From: Acinetobacter bereziniae LMG 1003 = CIP 70.12
GTDB taxonomy: Bacteria; Pseudomonadota; Gammaproteobacteria; Pseudomonadales; Moraxellaceae
Length of the DNA stretch: 58,923 nucleotides
Assembly: GCF_000368925.1 (NCBI RefSeq)
Contig: NZ_KB849756.1
Location: 1,405,433 to 1,464,355 of the forward strand
Direction: 5' to 3'
Part shown: one piece after another, positions 1 to 8,789 of the stretch
Layout of the letters: each line of letters starts with the position of its first letter
How positions within the stretch are numbered: the stretch's first letter is position 1
Program-made: the position numbers and the translations under genes
The notes under the pieces: model-generated
Told to the model about the DNA's origin: nothing
The model's database searches: none
The model's input: the letters and a program-made list of their open reading frames with translations, nothing else

Positions 1-1154
1 TGGCTTCCCAAAACGCCAATATTGATGTCGCCAAGGCACAATACTATCCACAATTAAAAGCTGGCATGAATACTGGTGACTTCACCTCAAATGATAAAGG
101 GCGGCAGTTATATTCTGTTGAAGCCAATCAATTGCTCTATGATTTTGGCAAAGTCAAAAGCAGTGTCACCACACAACAAAATAAATTGGCGGTTGAACAA
201 GCCAATGTCTTGATCAGTATTGATGAAATCTCTACCCAGACGGCTCGAGATATTTTAGGTTTATTGAGATATCGTAATATTATAAAAATCGCCCAAGATC
301 AATTTAATGGGGTCAGTCGCTTACATGAGATTGCACGTTTAAGAGCAGAAGCGGGCATCAGCAGTCATGCAGACCCTGTGCAAGCGCAAAGTTATGTTGA
401 ATATTCTCGTTCCTACCTGATTACCCAGCAGAATTTTCTTAAACAGCAAGAACAAAAGTTACGCACCTTATTGGGTTTTGATGTCAGTCAAATTGAGTTC
501 AATATTCCTGATGAATTCGTCAAGCAATCAGGGCTATATGACGACCCCGAAGTCAATACCATCCCCAGTATGATTGCCGCAAAGGCTGAAATTGATGTGG
601 CACAAAGCCAAAAGAAACAAACTCAACTCAGTGTCTATCCGACCATTTCTTTGGTGGGTGCGGTGACCAAAGCATTGAATGGTCAAAATCCCAATACTGG
701 AATTGAGAATGATACCGACAGTTCGATTGGGGTACAGATGTCGAGTAATTTCTATCAAGGCGGTGCAGTGGGTTCACAGGTTAAAGCAGCAAATTATGCT
801 GAACAAGCGGCACGTGCCAAGCTGAATGCCACCTATCTCAATATTATGGATCAAGCCCAAATTGCCCGTGAAAGTATTGAAAACACCGATAAACAAATTT
901 GGGTATTGATGGACCGAGAACGCTCAACCGCCAAAACCCGAGAGCTGTATGAAGAACAATACAAACTCGGCAAACGTTCGATTTTAGATTTACTCAGTTC
1001 AGAACAATCGTACCAAAGTTCAAGGATTGAAAGAGAAGCAGCACGATTTGATATCTATGACACGATTGCATTATTTATCAATGTAACCGGAAAGAGTAGA
1101 CATGCTTATCATTTAAATAATATTCAAATTCAGGGGTTTGAAGTTCAGCCATGA
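1..1154 (+). CDS. TolC-family outer membrane channel of a type I secretion system (5' end missing)
   Basis: The reading frame is open from base 3 with no stop or clear start, so the gene begins outside the window; the first internal ATG is at 66. The protein is rich in long, Ala/Gln/Glu-rich helices with the TolC-type repeated pattern, including a stretch near the end with YEEQYKLGKRSILDLL, which is typical of the second coiled-coil hairpin of TolC/LapE proteins. It should form the outer-membrane channel through which the exporter encoded by the next two genes secretes a large protein. Its stop codon overlaps the start of the ABC exporter gene (ATGA), so the three genes form one operon. The channel assignment is firm; the name LapE would be an inference. 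Confidence 0.88.
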   Translation, partial: ASQNANIDVAKAQYYPQLKAGMNTGDFTSNDKGRQLYSVEANQLLYDFGKVKSSVTTQQNKLAVEQANVLISIDEISTQTARDILGLLRYRNIIKIAQDQFNGVSRLHEIARLRAEAGISSHADPVQAQSYVEYSRSYLITQQNFLKQQEQKLRTLLGFDVSQIEFNIPDEFVKQSGLYDDPEVNTIPSMIAAKAEIDVAQSQKKQTQLSVYPTISLVGAVTKALNGQNPNTGIENDTDSSIGVQMSSNFYQGGAVGSQVKAANYAEQAARAKLNATYLNIMDQAQIARESIENTDKQIWVLMDRERSTAKTRELYEEQYKLGKRSILDLLSSEQSYQSSRIEREAARFDIYDTIALFINVTGKSRHAYHLNNIQIQGFEVQP

Positions 1155-3286
1155 ATAATAATAGATTAAATTATCAACCCTGGTTACAAGCCATTATCGC
1201 GGTTGCACAACATTATCGTATTCAACCCTCAGAAGAACAAATTCGTCTGCAACTGGATTGGAATAAATATCACAATCTTGATGACATGCTGGCACTGATT
1301 ACCCGTCAAGTTGGCTTAAATATACGTCAAGCTGACTTTAGCACGGATGTTCTCAATCCATGGCGCTTGCCGGTGGTGGTTGAGCTGAATGATGGTCAGG
1401 TGGCGGTGATTGAGAAAGTAGATGCTGCTGGAAATGTCAGCCTACAACTCAGTGGTGATCAAGGGCTGTCACAAAGCTTCAGTGTGCAGCAACTACAAGC
1501 CCATGCCAAGCGCGTCTATATATTTAGACCTGAAACCTCTGTACCGGATGCGCGTGTTGATGAATACATTAAGCCTTATGAAAAAAGCTGGTTCTGGGAC
1601 ATTGTTTTAAAAGACTGGAAACGCTATACCGACATCATGGTAGCTTCAATGATTGCCAATATTTTGGCATTGGCGACCATTATCTTCTCCATGCAAGTTT
1701 ACGACCGTGTGGTGCCGTCTCAATCCATTCCGACCTTGTGGGTGCTTGCAGGTGGCGTACTGATCGCTGCAATCTTTGAATTTGTTCTGCGAATTGCACG
1801 GGTCTATTTATCCGATATTATCGGTAAACGTGCCGACTTAAAGATTTCAGATCGGGTATTTGGTCATGCACTGCGCATTCGCAATAAAGACCGAGCACGT
1901 TCAACAGGCTCTTTTATTTCGCAGATTCGCGAACTAGAAGGGGTCCGTGAATTGGTCACCTCAACCACCATCAGTGCAATTGCCGACCTTCCTTTTTTCT
2001 TCCTGTTCTTGGTGATTTTTTGGATGATTGGAGGCAACATTTTCTGGGTGATGTTGCTGGTGGTGCCGCTGATGATTGTTCCGGGCTTTTTGGTACAAAA
2101 GAAATTGGCACAATTGGCAACTGAAGGTATGCGTGAATCGGCAATTCGTAATGCGATTTTGGTTGAAGCGGTGCAAGGCATCGAAGATATCAAACTACTG
2201 CGTGCTGAAGCCCGATTCCAAAATCAATGGAATCACATGAATGAAGTCTCAGCAGATGTCAGCATGCGTCAACGAAAAATTGTCGGTTGGTTAAATGCAT
2301 GGACACAGAAGATCCAGGGCTTGACCTATGCCATTGTGGTGTTGGTCGGTTGTTTTGCAGTGATGAAAGGTGACATGACCACGGGTGCATTGGTGGCGTG
2401 TTCGATTCTCTCTTCACGGATGCTGGCACCCATTTCTCAAGTGACGGGTGTGCTTGGGCGTTGGCAACAAGCCAAAGTAGCAAAGAATGGTTTAGATGAG
2501 TTGATGCAAAAACCGGTTGACCGCCCTGAGCGTGCTCAATTGATTCAGCGTAAAGTGCTGTTAGGGGATTATGATTTTAAAGGGGTGGTGTTTAAATACA
2601 CTGAAGATGACCCACGTCCGACCTTGGTCATACCGCAACTCAAAATTGCGGTCGGAGAAAAGGTGGCGATTCTGGGACGCAATGGTGCAGGAAAATCGAG
2701 CCTTTTACAATTACTTGCTGGGATGCAACTGCCTGTACAGGGCAAAATTAGTCTGGATGGTGTCGATCAATCCTTGCTTGATCCTGATGATATTCGCCGA
2801 GATATGGCACTGCTCAATCAAAATGCCCATTTATTCTTTGGGACCATCCGAGAAAACTTAACCTTGGGTGCGCCCTTGGCAACCGATGAAGAAATCGTGC
2901 GTGCTTTGCAAATCACCAATGCACTGGAAATCGTAGAGCAGAAAAAAGAAGGCTTGGACCATACCATTCTTGAGGGAGGTGTGGGCTTTTCAGGTGGACA
3001 AAAACAAGCGCTATTGCTGACCCGGTTGCTGTTGAGAAACCCGAATATTGTGTTGTTGGATGAACCCACTGCCTCGATTGATGATGTCTCTGAAAAAGTC
3101 TTGATTCAACATCTTAAACAATGGCTGGGTCATCGCACTTTGGTGGTGGCCACCCATCGCCCTGCAGTATTACAACTGGTGGATCGGATTATTGTGGTAC
3201 ATGAAGGAAAGATCATTAAAGATGGACCAAGAGATGCCATTTTAAATCCTCAACATCAACCGAATGCGGGAGGTGCTTCAGCATGA
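1151..3286 (+). CDS. lapB: Type I secretion ABC transporter, LapB-like (membrane and ATPase domains fused)
   Basis: This 711-residue protein has the three-part build of an RTX/adhesin exporter. An N-terminal C39-like domain (about residues 1-130) lacks the catalytic Cys-Gly, so it is a degenerate, substrate-docking version. A six-helix ABC membrane domain follows (about 155-440). The nucleotide-binding domain carries Walker A GRNGAGKS (509-516), signature FSGGQKQ (613-619) and Walker B VLLDEP with D637/E638. It would energise one-step export of a large substrate across both membranes together with the flanking TolC-like and HlyD-like proteins. It overlaps both neighbours by 4 bases (ATGA). 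No adhesin gene is visible in the window; by analogy with Lap/Bap systems one may lie upstream. Confidence 0.9.
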   Translation: MNNNRLNYQPWLQAIIAVAQHYRIQPSEEQIRLQLDWNKYHNLDDMLALITRQVGLNIRQADFSTDVLNPWRLPVVVELNDGQVAVIEKVDAAGNVSLQLSGDQGLSQSFSVQQLQAHAKRVYIFRPETSVPDARVDEYIKPYEKSWFWDIVLKDWKRYTDIMVASMIANILALATIIFSMQVYDRVVPSQSIPTLWVLAGGVLIAAIFEFVLRIARVYLSDIIGKRADLKISDRVFGHALRIRNKDRARSTGSFISQIRELEGVRELVTSTTISAIADLPFFFLFLVIFWMIGGNIFWVMLLVVPLMIVPGFLVQKKLAQLATEGMRESAIRNAILVEAVQGIEDIKLLRAEARFQNQWNHMNEVSADVSMRQRKIVGWLNAWTQKIQGLTYAIVVLVGCFAVMKGDMTTGALVACSILSSRMLAPISQVTGVLGRWQQAKVAKNGLDELMQKPVDRPERAQLIQRKVLLGDYDFKGVVFKYTEDDPRPTLVIPQLKIAVGEKVAILGRNGAGKSSLLQLLAGMQLPVQGKISLDGVDQSLLDPDDIRRDMALLNQNAHLFFGTIRENLTLGAPLATDEEIVRALQITNALEIVEQKKEGLDHTILEGGVGFSGGQKQALLLTRLLLRNPNIVLLDEPTASIDDVSEKVLIQHLKQWLGHRTLVVATHRPAVLQLVDRIIVVHEGKIIKDGPRDAILNPQHQPNAGGASA

Positions 3287-4545
3287 GCCAAGAACAAAAT
3301 CCGCAAAAGATTGAACTGCAAAGCACGACAGCTGTTGACTCCGATGATCGTGAGACGAGCGATCTACTCAAGCGTCCTAGTAATCCCTCAGCACTCAAGT
3401 TTTCAGAACCACCCTTGCCTAAATCCAGTTTTATTATTTGGATCGTGGCAGTGGGCTTATTGGCATTCTTGATTTGGGCATGCGTTTTTAAATTGGAAGA
3501 AGTTTCAACGGGCACAGGTAAAGTAATTCCTTCGTCCAAAGAGCAAATTATTCAATCCTTAGATGGTGGGGTGCTCACCAGTTTGGATGTCAAAGAAGGT
3601 GATATTGTACAAAAAGGACAAACTCTTGCTCAGATTGACCCCACTCGATTTGAGTCACAAGTCGGAGAAAGCCAGACTAAATTACTGGCAACCCAAGCCA
3701 CCGCTGCACGTTTAGAGGCGGAAGTGAACGGTACACCGCTACGCTTCCCTAAAGATGTATTGGCAGTACCAGCCTTGGTTCGAGAGGAAACGGCACTGTA
3801 TACCTCTCGTCGTGCCAATTTGGATGAGTCCATCACGGGGTTAAAACATGCCTTGGCTTTGGTGCAAAATGAATTGCAAATGACTCAACCATTGGTCGCC
3901 AAAGGTGCGGCATCCGAGGTTGAAGTATTACGTCTAAAACGAGATATCAATAACTTTGAAAATCAGATCAATGACAAGCGTAATGACTACTATGTAAAGT
4001 CACGCGAAGAGTTGGCGAAAGCCAATGCAGATATTCAATCGTTACAGCAAATCGTGGCAGGTCGAAATGACTCAGTCAAACGTTCCACCTTTAAAGCGCC
4101 TGTCCGTGGTGTGGTCAAAGAAATTGCCGTGACCACGATTGGTGGGGTGGTACCGCAAAATGGCAAGTTGATGACCATTGTTCCGATTGATGAGCAGTTA
4201 TTGATTGAAGCACGAATTTCCCCACGAGATATTGCATTTATTCATCCGGGGCAGCCGGCTTTAGTGAAAATCACGGCCTATGACTACTCTATTTATGGTG
4301 GTTTGGAAGGTAAAGTGACGGTGATTTCACCGGATACTATCCGTGATGAGGTAAAACAAGATCAGTTTTACTATCGCGTCTATATTCGAACCAATAAAGA
4401 TAAACTGGTGAATAAGGCAGGTAAATCTTTTTCGATTACGCCGGGTATGGTGGCTACTGTTGATATTCGCACAGGTCAGAAAACCATTATTGAATACTTG
4501 TTGAAACCATTCAATAAAGCCAAAGAAGCATTAAGAGAGCGTTGA
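3283..4545 (+). CDS. lapC: HlyD/LapC-family periplasmic adaptor of the type I secretion system
   Basis: The 420-residue protein has a short cytoplasmic N-terminus, one membrane helix at about residues 48-68 (IIWIVAVGLLAFLIWACVF), a lipoyl-like half-motif (LDVKEGDIVQKGQTLAQID), a long coiled coil at about 120-265, the second lipoyl half (FKAPVRGVVKEI) and a beta-barrel region. That is the HlyD/LapC order. It bridges the inner-membrane ABC exporter and the TolC-like channel. The gene starts inside the end of the exporter gene (ATGA), which implies translational coupling, and a strong terminator follows at 4589. It closes the operon. Confidence 0.9.
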   Translation: MSQEQNPQKIELQSTTAVDSDDRETSDLLKRPSNPSALKFSEPPLPKSSFIIWIVAVGLLAFLIWACVFKLEEVSTGTGKVIPSSKEQIIQSLDGGVLTSLDVKEGDIVQKGQTLAQIDPTRFESQVGESQTKLLATQATAARLEAEVNGTPLRFPKDVLAVPALVREETALYTSRRANLDESITGLKHALALVQNELQMTQPLVAKGAASEVEVLRLKRDINNFENQINDKRNDYYVKSREELAKANADIQSLQQIVAGRNDSVKRSTFKAPVRGVVKEIAVTTIGGVVPQNGKLMTIVPIDEQLLIEARISPRDIAFIHPGQPALVKITAYDYSIYGGLEGKVTVISPDTIRDEVKQDQFYYRVYIRTNKDKLVNKAGKSFSITPGMVATVDIRTGQKTIIEYLLKPFNKAKEALRER

Positions 4546-4588
4546 GTTTTAGATCATCAAGCATGGGTTGAAATACATCAATGGAAAT

Positions 4589-4616
4589 AAAAAACCAATC
4601 TACGGATTGGTTTTTT
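4589..4616 (+). terminator. Rho-independent terminator of the type I secretion operon
   Basis: The perfect stem AAAACCAATC / GATTGGTTTT with loop TACG is followed by a further run of T. It lies 45 bases after the stop codon of the HlyD-like gene. Confidence 0.85.
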
Positions 4617-4860
4617 ATTGGGGTCTATTCTTATCTATAAGTCTTGCAATGTTAAAATAATACTATCTTGAACCTCATCCTACTGATGAAAACATAGACG
4701 ACAAATATGATTTTAACGCTGTGAATAGGAGCAACGAATGAGCTAACCATTCGACACATTTATAACGAATCATTGATGATTAAGATGACTTATTTGCTCA
4801 AACGACATGAGCGAAAATACGACAATTTAGTCACACCATAACAGCTTTATTTTTTGAACG
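4617..4860. other. Non-coding gap between convergent operons
   Basis: This AT-rich stretch lies between the terminator of the secretion operon and the end of the porin gene. I see no convincing open frame, RNA gene or repeat in it, and no clear hairpin terminator for the minus-strand porin operon. Confidence 0.5.
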
Positions 4861-6186
4861 TTAGAGACGATATTTTAAATAAATTCCAAATGCGGAAAAG
4901 TTTTTATGATCTCCAAACGCCTCTTTGGCTGCACTTTTAGGGTTAAGCCAACTATAGGATAAAGATGTGTACAGTTTAGTTGTAGGTACCCACTCTAAAT
5001 AAATACTGTACTCATCCGCAAAACGACGATTATGAACAGGTGTTCCAAAATAATTGGCTTTATCCAACGCCAACTGATAATAAATTGTTCCGAATGTAAG
5101 TTGATCATTCAATTGGGATTTAATCGAAAATTGCTGAACTTTTTCATTGCTATTGTACAAAGCATAATTTCCCGCAACATCACCCAATAACCAAGTTCCC
5201 CACCCAATATAACCTTTACTTAACGCATTCCAACTACGGCGTTGCTTATCTTGTAAATTATCATCTCCAGAAAAAAAAGAATATCGATAGCCTAATGTAG
5301 GTTGAAATGGCAAACCGTCAAAAACATAGTCAGCTTGGGTATACCAGGCATTTGCCTGATAACTCACACCATCCCCACGACCGCGTTGAATTGCATATTC
5401 ACCGTTCAAAGTTAAGGCTGGAATCAGTGCTGATTTAGCATTTAATGCCCTTAAATTATAAACTTGCATTCCATCTTTAGGGGCAGCATCGGAAGAAGGA
5501 GCTTTAACTTTAAATGCAGTTAAACCCAAAGTAAGATTTTCGTTCCAATCATAATCTAGATTCGCACCATTCATTTTAAAACTGCCCAAATCATAATCTG
5601 TACCTAACGTAAACAGCTGTGCTTTTAAATTTTGCTGTTCCCATGCAAGCACTGCGGAATTGCGAAATGCAGAACGTGGAGCAATATAATAGGTTCCATC
5701 TTGATATTGATCCAAATTACCATCCATGATGATAAAACCTGTCGCAATCGAATAATTTTGCCGTCCAGCCGTCAACTTCCAGTCACCATATCCAATACCC
5801 GCATAAAGCTCCTCAACACTGGTTCGACCATCTGAACGTCGGGTGTAGCCACCGGCATCACCATCTCCAAAAGTTTGTGAAGCAACGATTGATGTACCAA
5901 GTATTAAATTTATATCTGAATCTAGCTTATAGTTCAGGTTTAAATTGGGTTTTAAATAAGCTTCTTGCCAAGTTGCTTGTTGACCTGTCATTGTCTGATC
6001 ACGTAAATCGATTCGCCCACTACCAAAATTAATATGATCTGCATACAGATTGGCAGCAGTTATGGTTAATCCCAATTCTCCAGTAAGATTTCCTGATTTT
6101 ATTTCATACTCAGCAACAGCTGCTAAAGGCACAAAGGAAAGTACAACAACACAGAACATAGAATGAAAATAAGATGATTTTTCCAT
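4861..6186 (-). CDS. Outer-membrane beta-barrel porin, substrate unknown
   Basis: Starting at the ATG at 6186, which has a good AGGAG six to ten bases upstream, the product is 441 residues with a classical signal peptide (MEKSSYFHSMFCVVVLSFVPLAAVA) and then alternating amphipathic strands typical of an outer-membrane barrel. The frame extends 27 codons further upstream, but that extension would overlap the permease gene and delay the signal peptide, so I rejected it. It most resembles the alginate-export/OprD-like group of substrate-specific porins. It is the last gene of a minus-strand operon with an NCS1 permease (25-base gap), a COG0523 GTPase and an amidohydrolase. Its job is probably outer-membrane entry of the same substrate; this is an inference from context. 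Confidence 0.75.
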   Translation of the reverse strand: MEKSSYFHSMFCVVVLSFVPLAAVAEYEIKSGNLTGELGLTITAANLYADHINFGSGRIDLRDQTMTGQQATWQEAYLKPNLNLNYKLDSDINLILGTSIVASQTFGDGDAGGYTRRSDGRTSVEELYAGIGYGDWKLTAGRQNYSIATGFIIMDGNLDQYQDGTYYIAPRSAFRNSAVLAWEQQNLKAQLFTLGTDYDLGSFKMNGANLDYDWNENLTLGLTAFKVKAPSSDAAPKDGMQVYNLRALNAKSALIPALTLNGEYAIQRGRGDGVSYQANAWYTQADYVFDGLPFQPTLGYRYSFFSGDDNLQDKQRRSWNALSKGYIGWGTWLLGDVAGNYALYNSNEKVQQFSIKSQLNDQLTFGTIYYQLALDKANYFGTPVHNRRFADEYSIYLEWVPTTKLYTSLSYSWLNPKSAAKEAFGDHKNFSAFGIYLKYRL

Positions 6187-6211
6187 AATCAATATCTCCT
6201 TGAAATTATTT

Positions 6212-7603
6212 TTAGTTTTTGCTTTTGGATGGATACTCTTGAACTCCGCAGAGTTTGATGGCAACAAGATAAAAAATAGAAGTTAGAATTAACCCCACAA
6301 CCCATGAAATATCAGCACCATTCAATACATGGGCAATAGAACCTGTATACAACTCTGTGGCAATAAATGGGATTTGAACAACAACCCCAAAGATGTATGC
6401 CGAGACAGCCAAAATGTTAAATTTTCCATACTTCCCTCCATCTTGTAGAAAAAATGATTTCACATCATATTCACCATGCCGAACCCAGTAATAGTCCACC
6501 AAATTTACTGCTGTCCAAGGAATAAGGACGTAAATCAGTAAGAAGATAAAGTTGGTAAACATCGGCAAGAAATTACTGGATGCCTTAATCCCAATCCACA
6601 ATGCGATACCAATAAAAACAAAAGAAATCAGTACCCTACCCTTCGCTGTTGGAATAAATGATGGAATAAGGGTTTGAATAAAAGAGATTAAGGTCAATAC
6701 ACCGCAATATAAATTCATTGAATTTATGGCTGCGATTGCGATGACAAGGATAAAAATAATTCCACTACCTATTTCTGGTACATAGTTGATCAATCCAGAA
6801 ATAACATCACCATTGGGTGTCAACAATCCGATTGTGATCCCCAAGGACATGGGGATAATCGTCCCCAAAGAGCATCCCCAATAAGTTGCCCAAGATGCGG
6901 AATGAGCTCCTGTTTCTTTAGGCAGATAACGACTTGCATCAGAGACATAAGGTGCATACGCTATTTGCCATAAAGCGGCTATCGAAAGTGAGGCAAGAAA
7001 ACCTGTTGCAGAAAAAGAGTTTCTTTCAAAAAAGTCTAGCGGTAATCCATAAATAATGAATACCCATATATATGCCAAAACAAACCCGATCCCACAAATG
7101 ACAAAGATAATTTTGGTAAAGAGGTGAATCAACCTATAGCCAACGATGGCACCTGTCACAGCGACAATACCTGCCAGTAAAATCCCGAAAGATTGACTAA
7201 ATGAGGGAATAAGCAAGTTGATCGCCTGTCCTGCCAAAGTTATATTGGAGGCAAGAAAACCAACATACATGATCACCACAATTCCTAAAATCGGCAATGC
7301 GCCAAGAGATCCAAACTGTCCCTTGGTTTGAATCATTTGCGGTACACCAAGTTGAGGACCTTGAGCTGCATGTAAGGCTGCAAAAATAGCACCAATCAAT
7401 GTTCCCAAAATCGTACTGAGAATCGCGGATATAAAAGATTGCTGAAAAATAATGACAGAAAGTGATCCTGTCACAAAGGTCAATAACATCAAATTTCCAC
7501 CAAACCATAAGGTAAAGAGGTCCAAAGGTCGACCATGCCGTTCATTGAGTGGAATTTGCTGAATGGTATGTTGTTCAATCGAATGAACAGGTTGTTCTTG
7601 CAT
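6212..7603 (-). CDS. NCS1-family nucleobase/cytosine-type permease
   Basis: The 463-residue protein has about twelve hydrophobic segments and the NCS1 N-terminal signature region (ERHGRPLDLFTLWFGGNL) found in CodB/cytosine-purine permeases. Members import cytosine, purines, hydantoins, allantoin or thiamine by cation symport across the inner membrane. An AAGGAG lies seven bases before the ATG at 7603. It sits between a porin and a metal-dependent amidohydrolase, which suggests that a nitrogen-rich ring or amide is taken up and hydrolysed. The exact substrate cannot be read from the sequence. Confidence 0.85.
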   Translation of the reverse strand: MQEQPVHSIEQHTIQQIPLNERHGRPLDLFTLWFGGNLMLLTFVTGSLSVIIFQQSFISAILSTILGTLIGAIFAALHAAQGPQLGVPQMIQTKGQFGSLGALPILGIVVIMYVGFLASNITLAGQAINLLIPSFSQSFGILLAGIVAVTGAIVGYRLIHLFTKIIFVICGIGFVLAYIWVFIIYGLPLDFFERNSFSATGFLASLSIAALWQIAYAPYVSDASRYLPKETGAHSASWATYWGCSLGTIIPMSLGITIGLLTPNGDVISGLINYVPEIGSGIIFILVIAIAAINSMNLYCGVLTLISFIQTLIPSFIPTAKGRVLISFVFIGIALWIGIKASSNFLPMFTNFIFLLIYVLIPWTAVNLVDYYWVRHGEYDVKSFFLQDGGKYGKFNILAVSAYIFGVVVQIPFIATELYTGSIAHVLNGADISWVVGLILTSIFYLVAIKLCGVQEYPSKSKN

Positions 7604-7741
7604 GATATAGCTCCTTATATAAAGGAAGATTTAAAATTTAGATTTCTTGTTTAAATTGCTTTTTTAGAGATATAAACTCCCCTGCGTCTCAAGTACGCAT
7701 TTGAAAAATATTGAAGTGAGTGGGTGAAAAAAGTTGTGCTA

Positions 7742-8746
7742 TCAGTGCATCGGTTCAAGCACAATGTCATCAAACAAGGCTTGTATATTCTGCTGAATTG
7801 CACCTTCAAAAATGATCACAATTCTTGTTTTTGGGTCATCATCTGACCATGTATCGAGGTAAGACTCTGGAAATAAATAATGCTGTACACCATGTATTAC
7901 AACAGGTCTCAAAGACTCCCTAATATGAATCAAACCTTTGATTCGGAGTAAATTCTCTCCATGCAGGCGAGCGAGTTTCTGAAGAAACAGGGTTATACTC
8001 CGCCAAGCTAATGGTTGATCAGCATATAAACATAAATTACTCATACCTTGGTGCAGTGATTGACCCAACTTGTTTCTCAGATGACTATTTTGTTTAAACC
8101 ATTGGATCTGCGGTAAATCACGTACAATTGGATACTGTTCGCGATCAAAAATTAATGAAGCAACAGCTTCTACATCTGAAGAATCAATGATTTCAGCAGC
8201 ATCATTTAAAGCCGCTATCCCTTCAACGAAATTATAAAAGGCATGAGATAAATCGGTTTTCGTCAAAATAATCTTGTCCGCAACCGCAATTTGCCGCAAT
8301 CGTTCTATATGTTGCTTGGGGAGGTCGAGAGGTAATAAGCTATCCACGGTCGTAATCACTGTTTGCACACTAAATAGCACGGCTACACTTTCATCAACCA
8401 ACAACTGTTTAAGCACTGGAATAGGATCAGCCATTCCCGTTGTTTCAACAATGACCCGATCAAATATAGGTATTATTTCTGCCTGTGCACGTTGATAAAG
8501 TAATTTGAGCGTCTCTGAAAATTCAGTTTTAACACTACAACACACGCAACCACTTTTGAGTAAAACCATATCTTGATCAATCTGACCAACCAGCAGATGA
8601 TCTAAACCAATCTCTCCGATTTCGTTAATGATGACAGCTGTGCGCTTCATTCGTTCATCAGCCAACAAGTTTCGGAGTAAAGTTGTTTTACCACTCCCTA
8701 GAAACCCTGTCAGTAATGTCACAGGGATACGTTTTACTGCATTCAT
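7742..8746 (-). CDS. COG0523 (CobW/P47K, G3E) GTPase, putative metallochaperone
   Basis: With the ATG at 8746 (GGGAG seven bases upstream) the protein is 334 residues. A TTG eight codons further upstream is the less likely start. Walker A is GFLGSGKT (14-21), the family metal-binding motif GCVCC is at 66-70, and a TKTD-type guanine specificity motif follows. COG0523 proteins deliver zinc, cobalt, nickel or iron to client enzymes. The gene lies 43 bases after the stop of a metal-dependent amidohydrolase, which is the obvious candidate client; this pairing is inference. I saw no Zur-type palindrome upstream of the operon. Confidence 0.85.
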   Translation of the reverse strand: MNAVKRIPVTLLTGFLGSGKTTLLRNLLADERMKRTAVIINEIGEIGLDHLLVGQIDQDMVLLKSGCVCCSVKTEFSETLKLLYQRAQAEIIPIFDRVIVETTGMADPIPVLKQLLVDESVAVLFSVQTVITTVDSLLPLDLPKQHIERLRQIAVADKIILTKTDLSHAFYNFVEGIAALNDAAEIIDSSDVEAVASLIFDREQYPIVRDLPQIQWFKQNSHLRNKLGQSLHQGMSNLCLYADQPLAWRSITLFLQKLARLHGENLLRIKGLIHIRESLRPVVIHGVQHYLFPESYLDTWSDDDPKTRIVIIFEGAIQQNIQALFDDIVLEPMH

Positions 8747-8789
8747 CTCTGTTCTCCCTAAGCGAAACAAACAATATTTTTAAACGGTA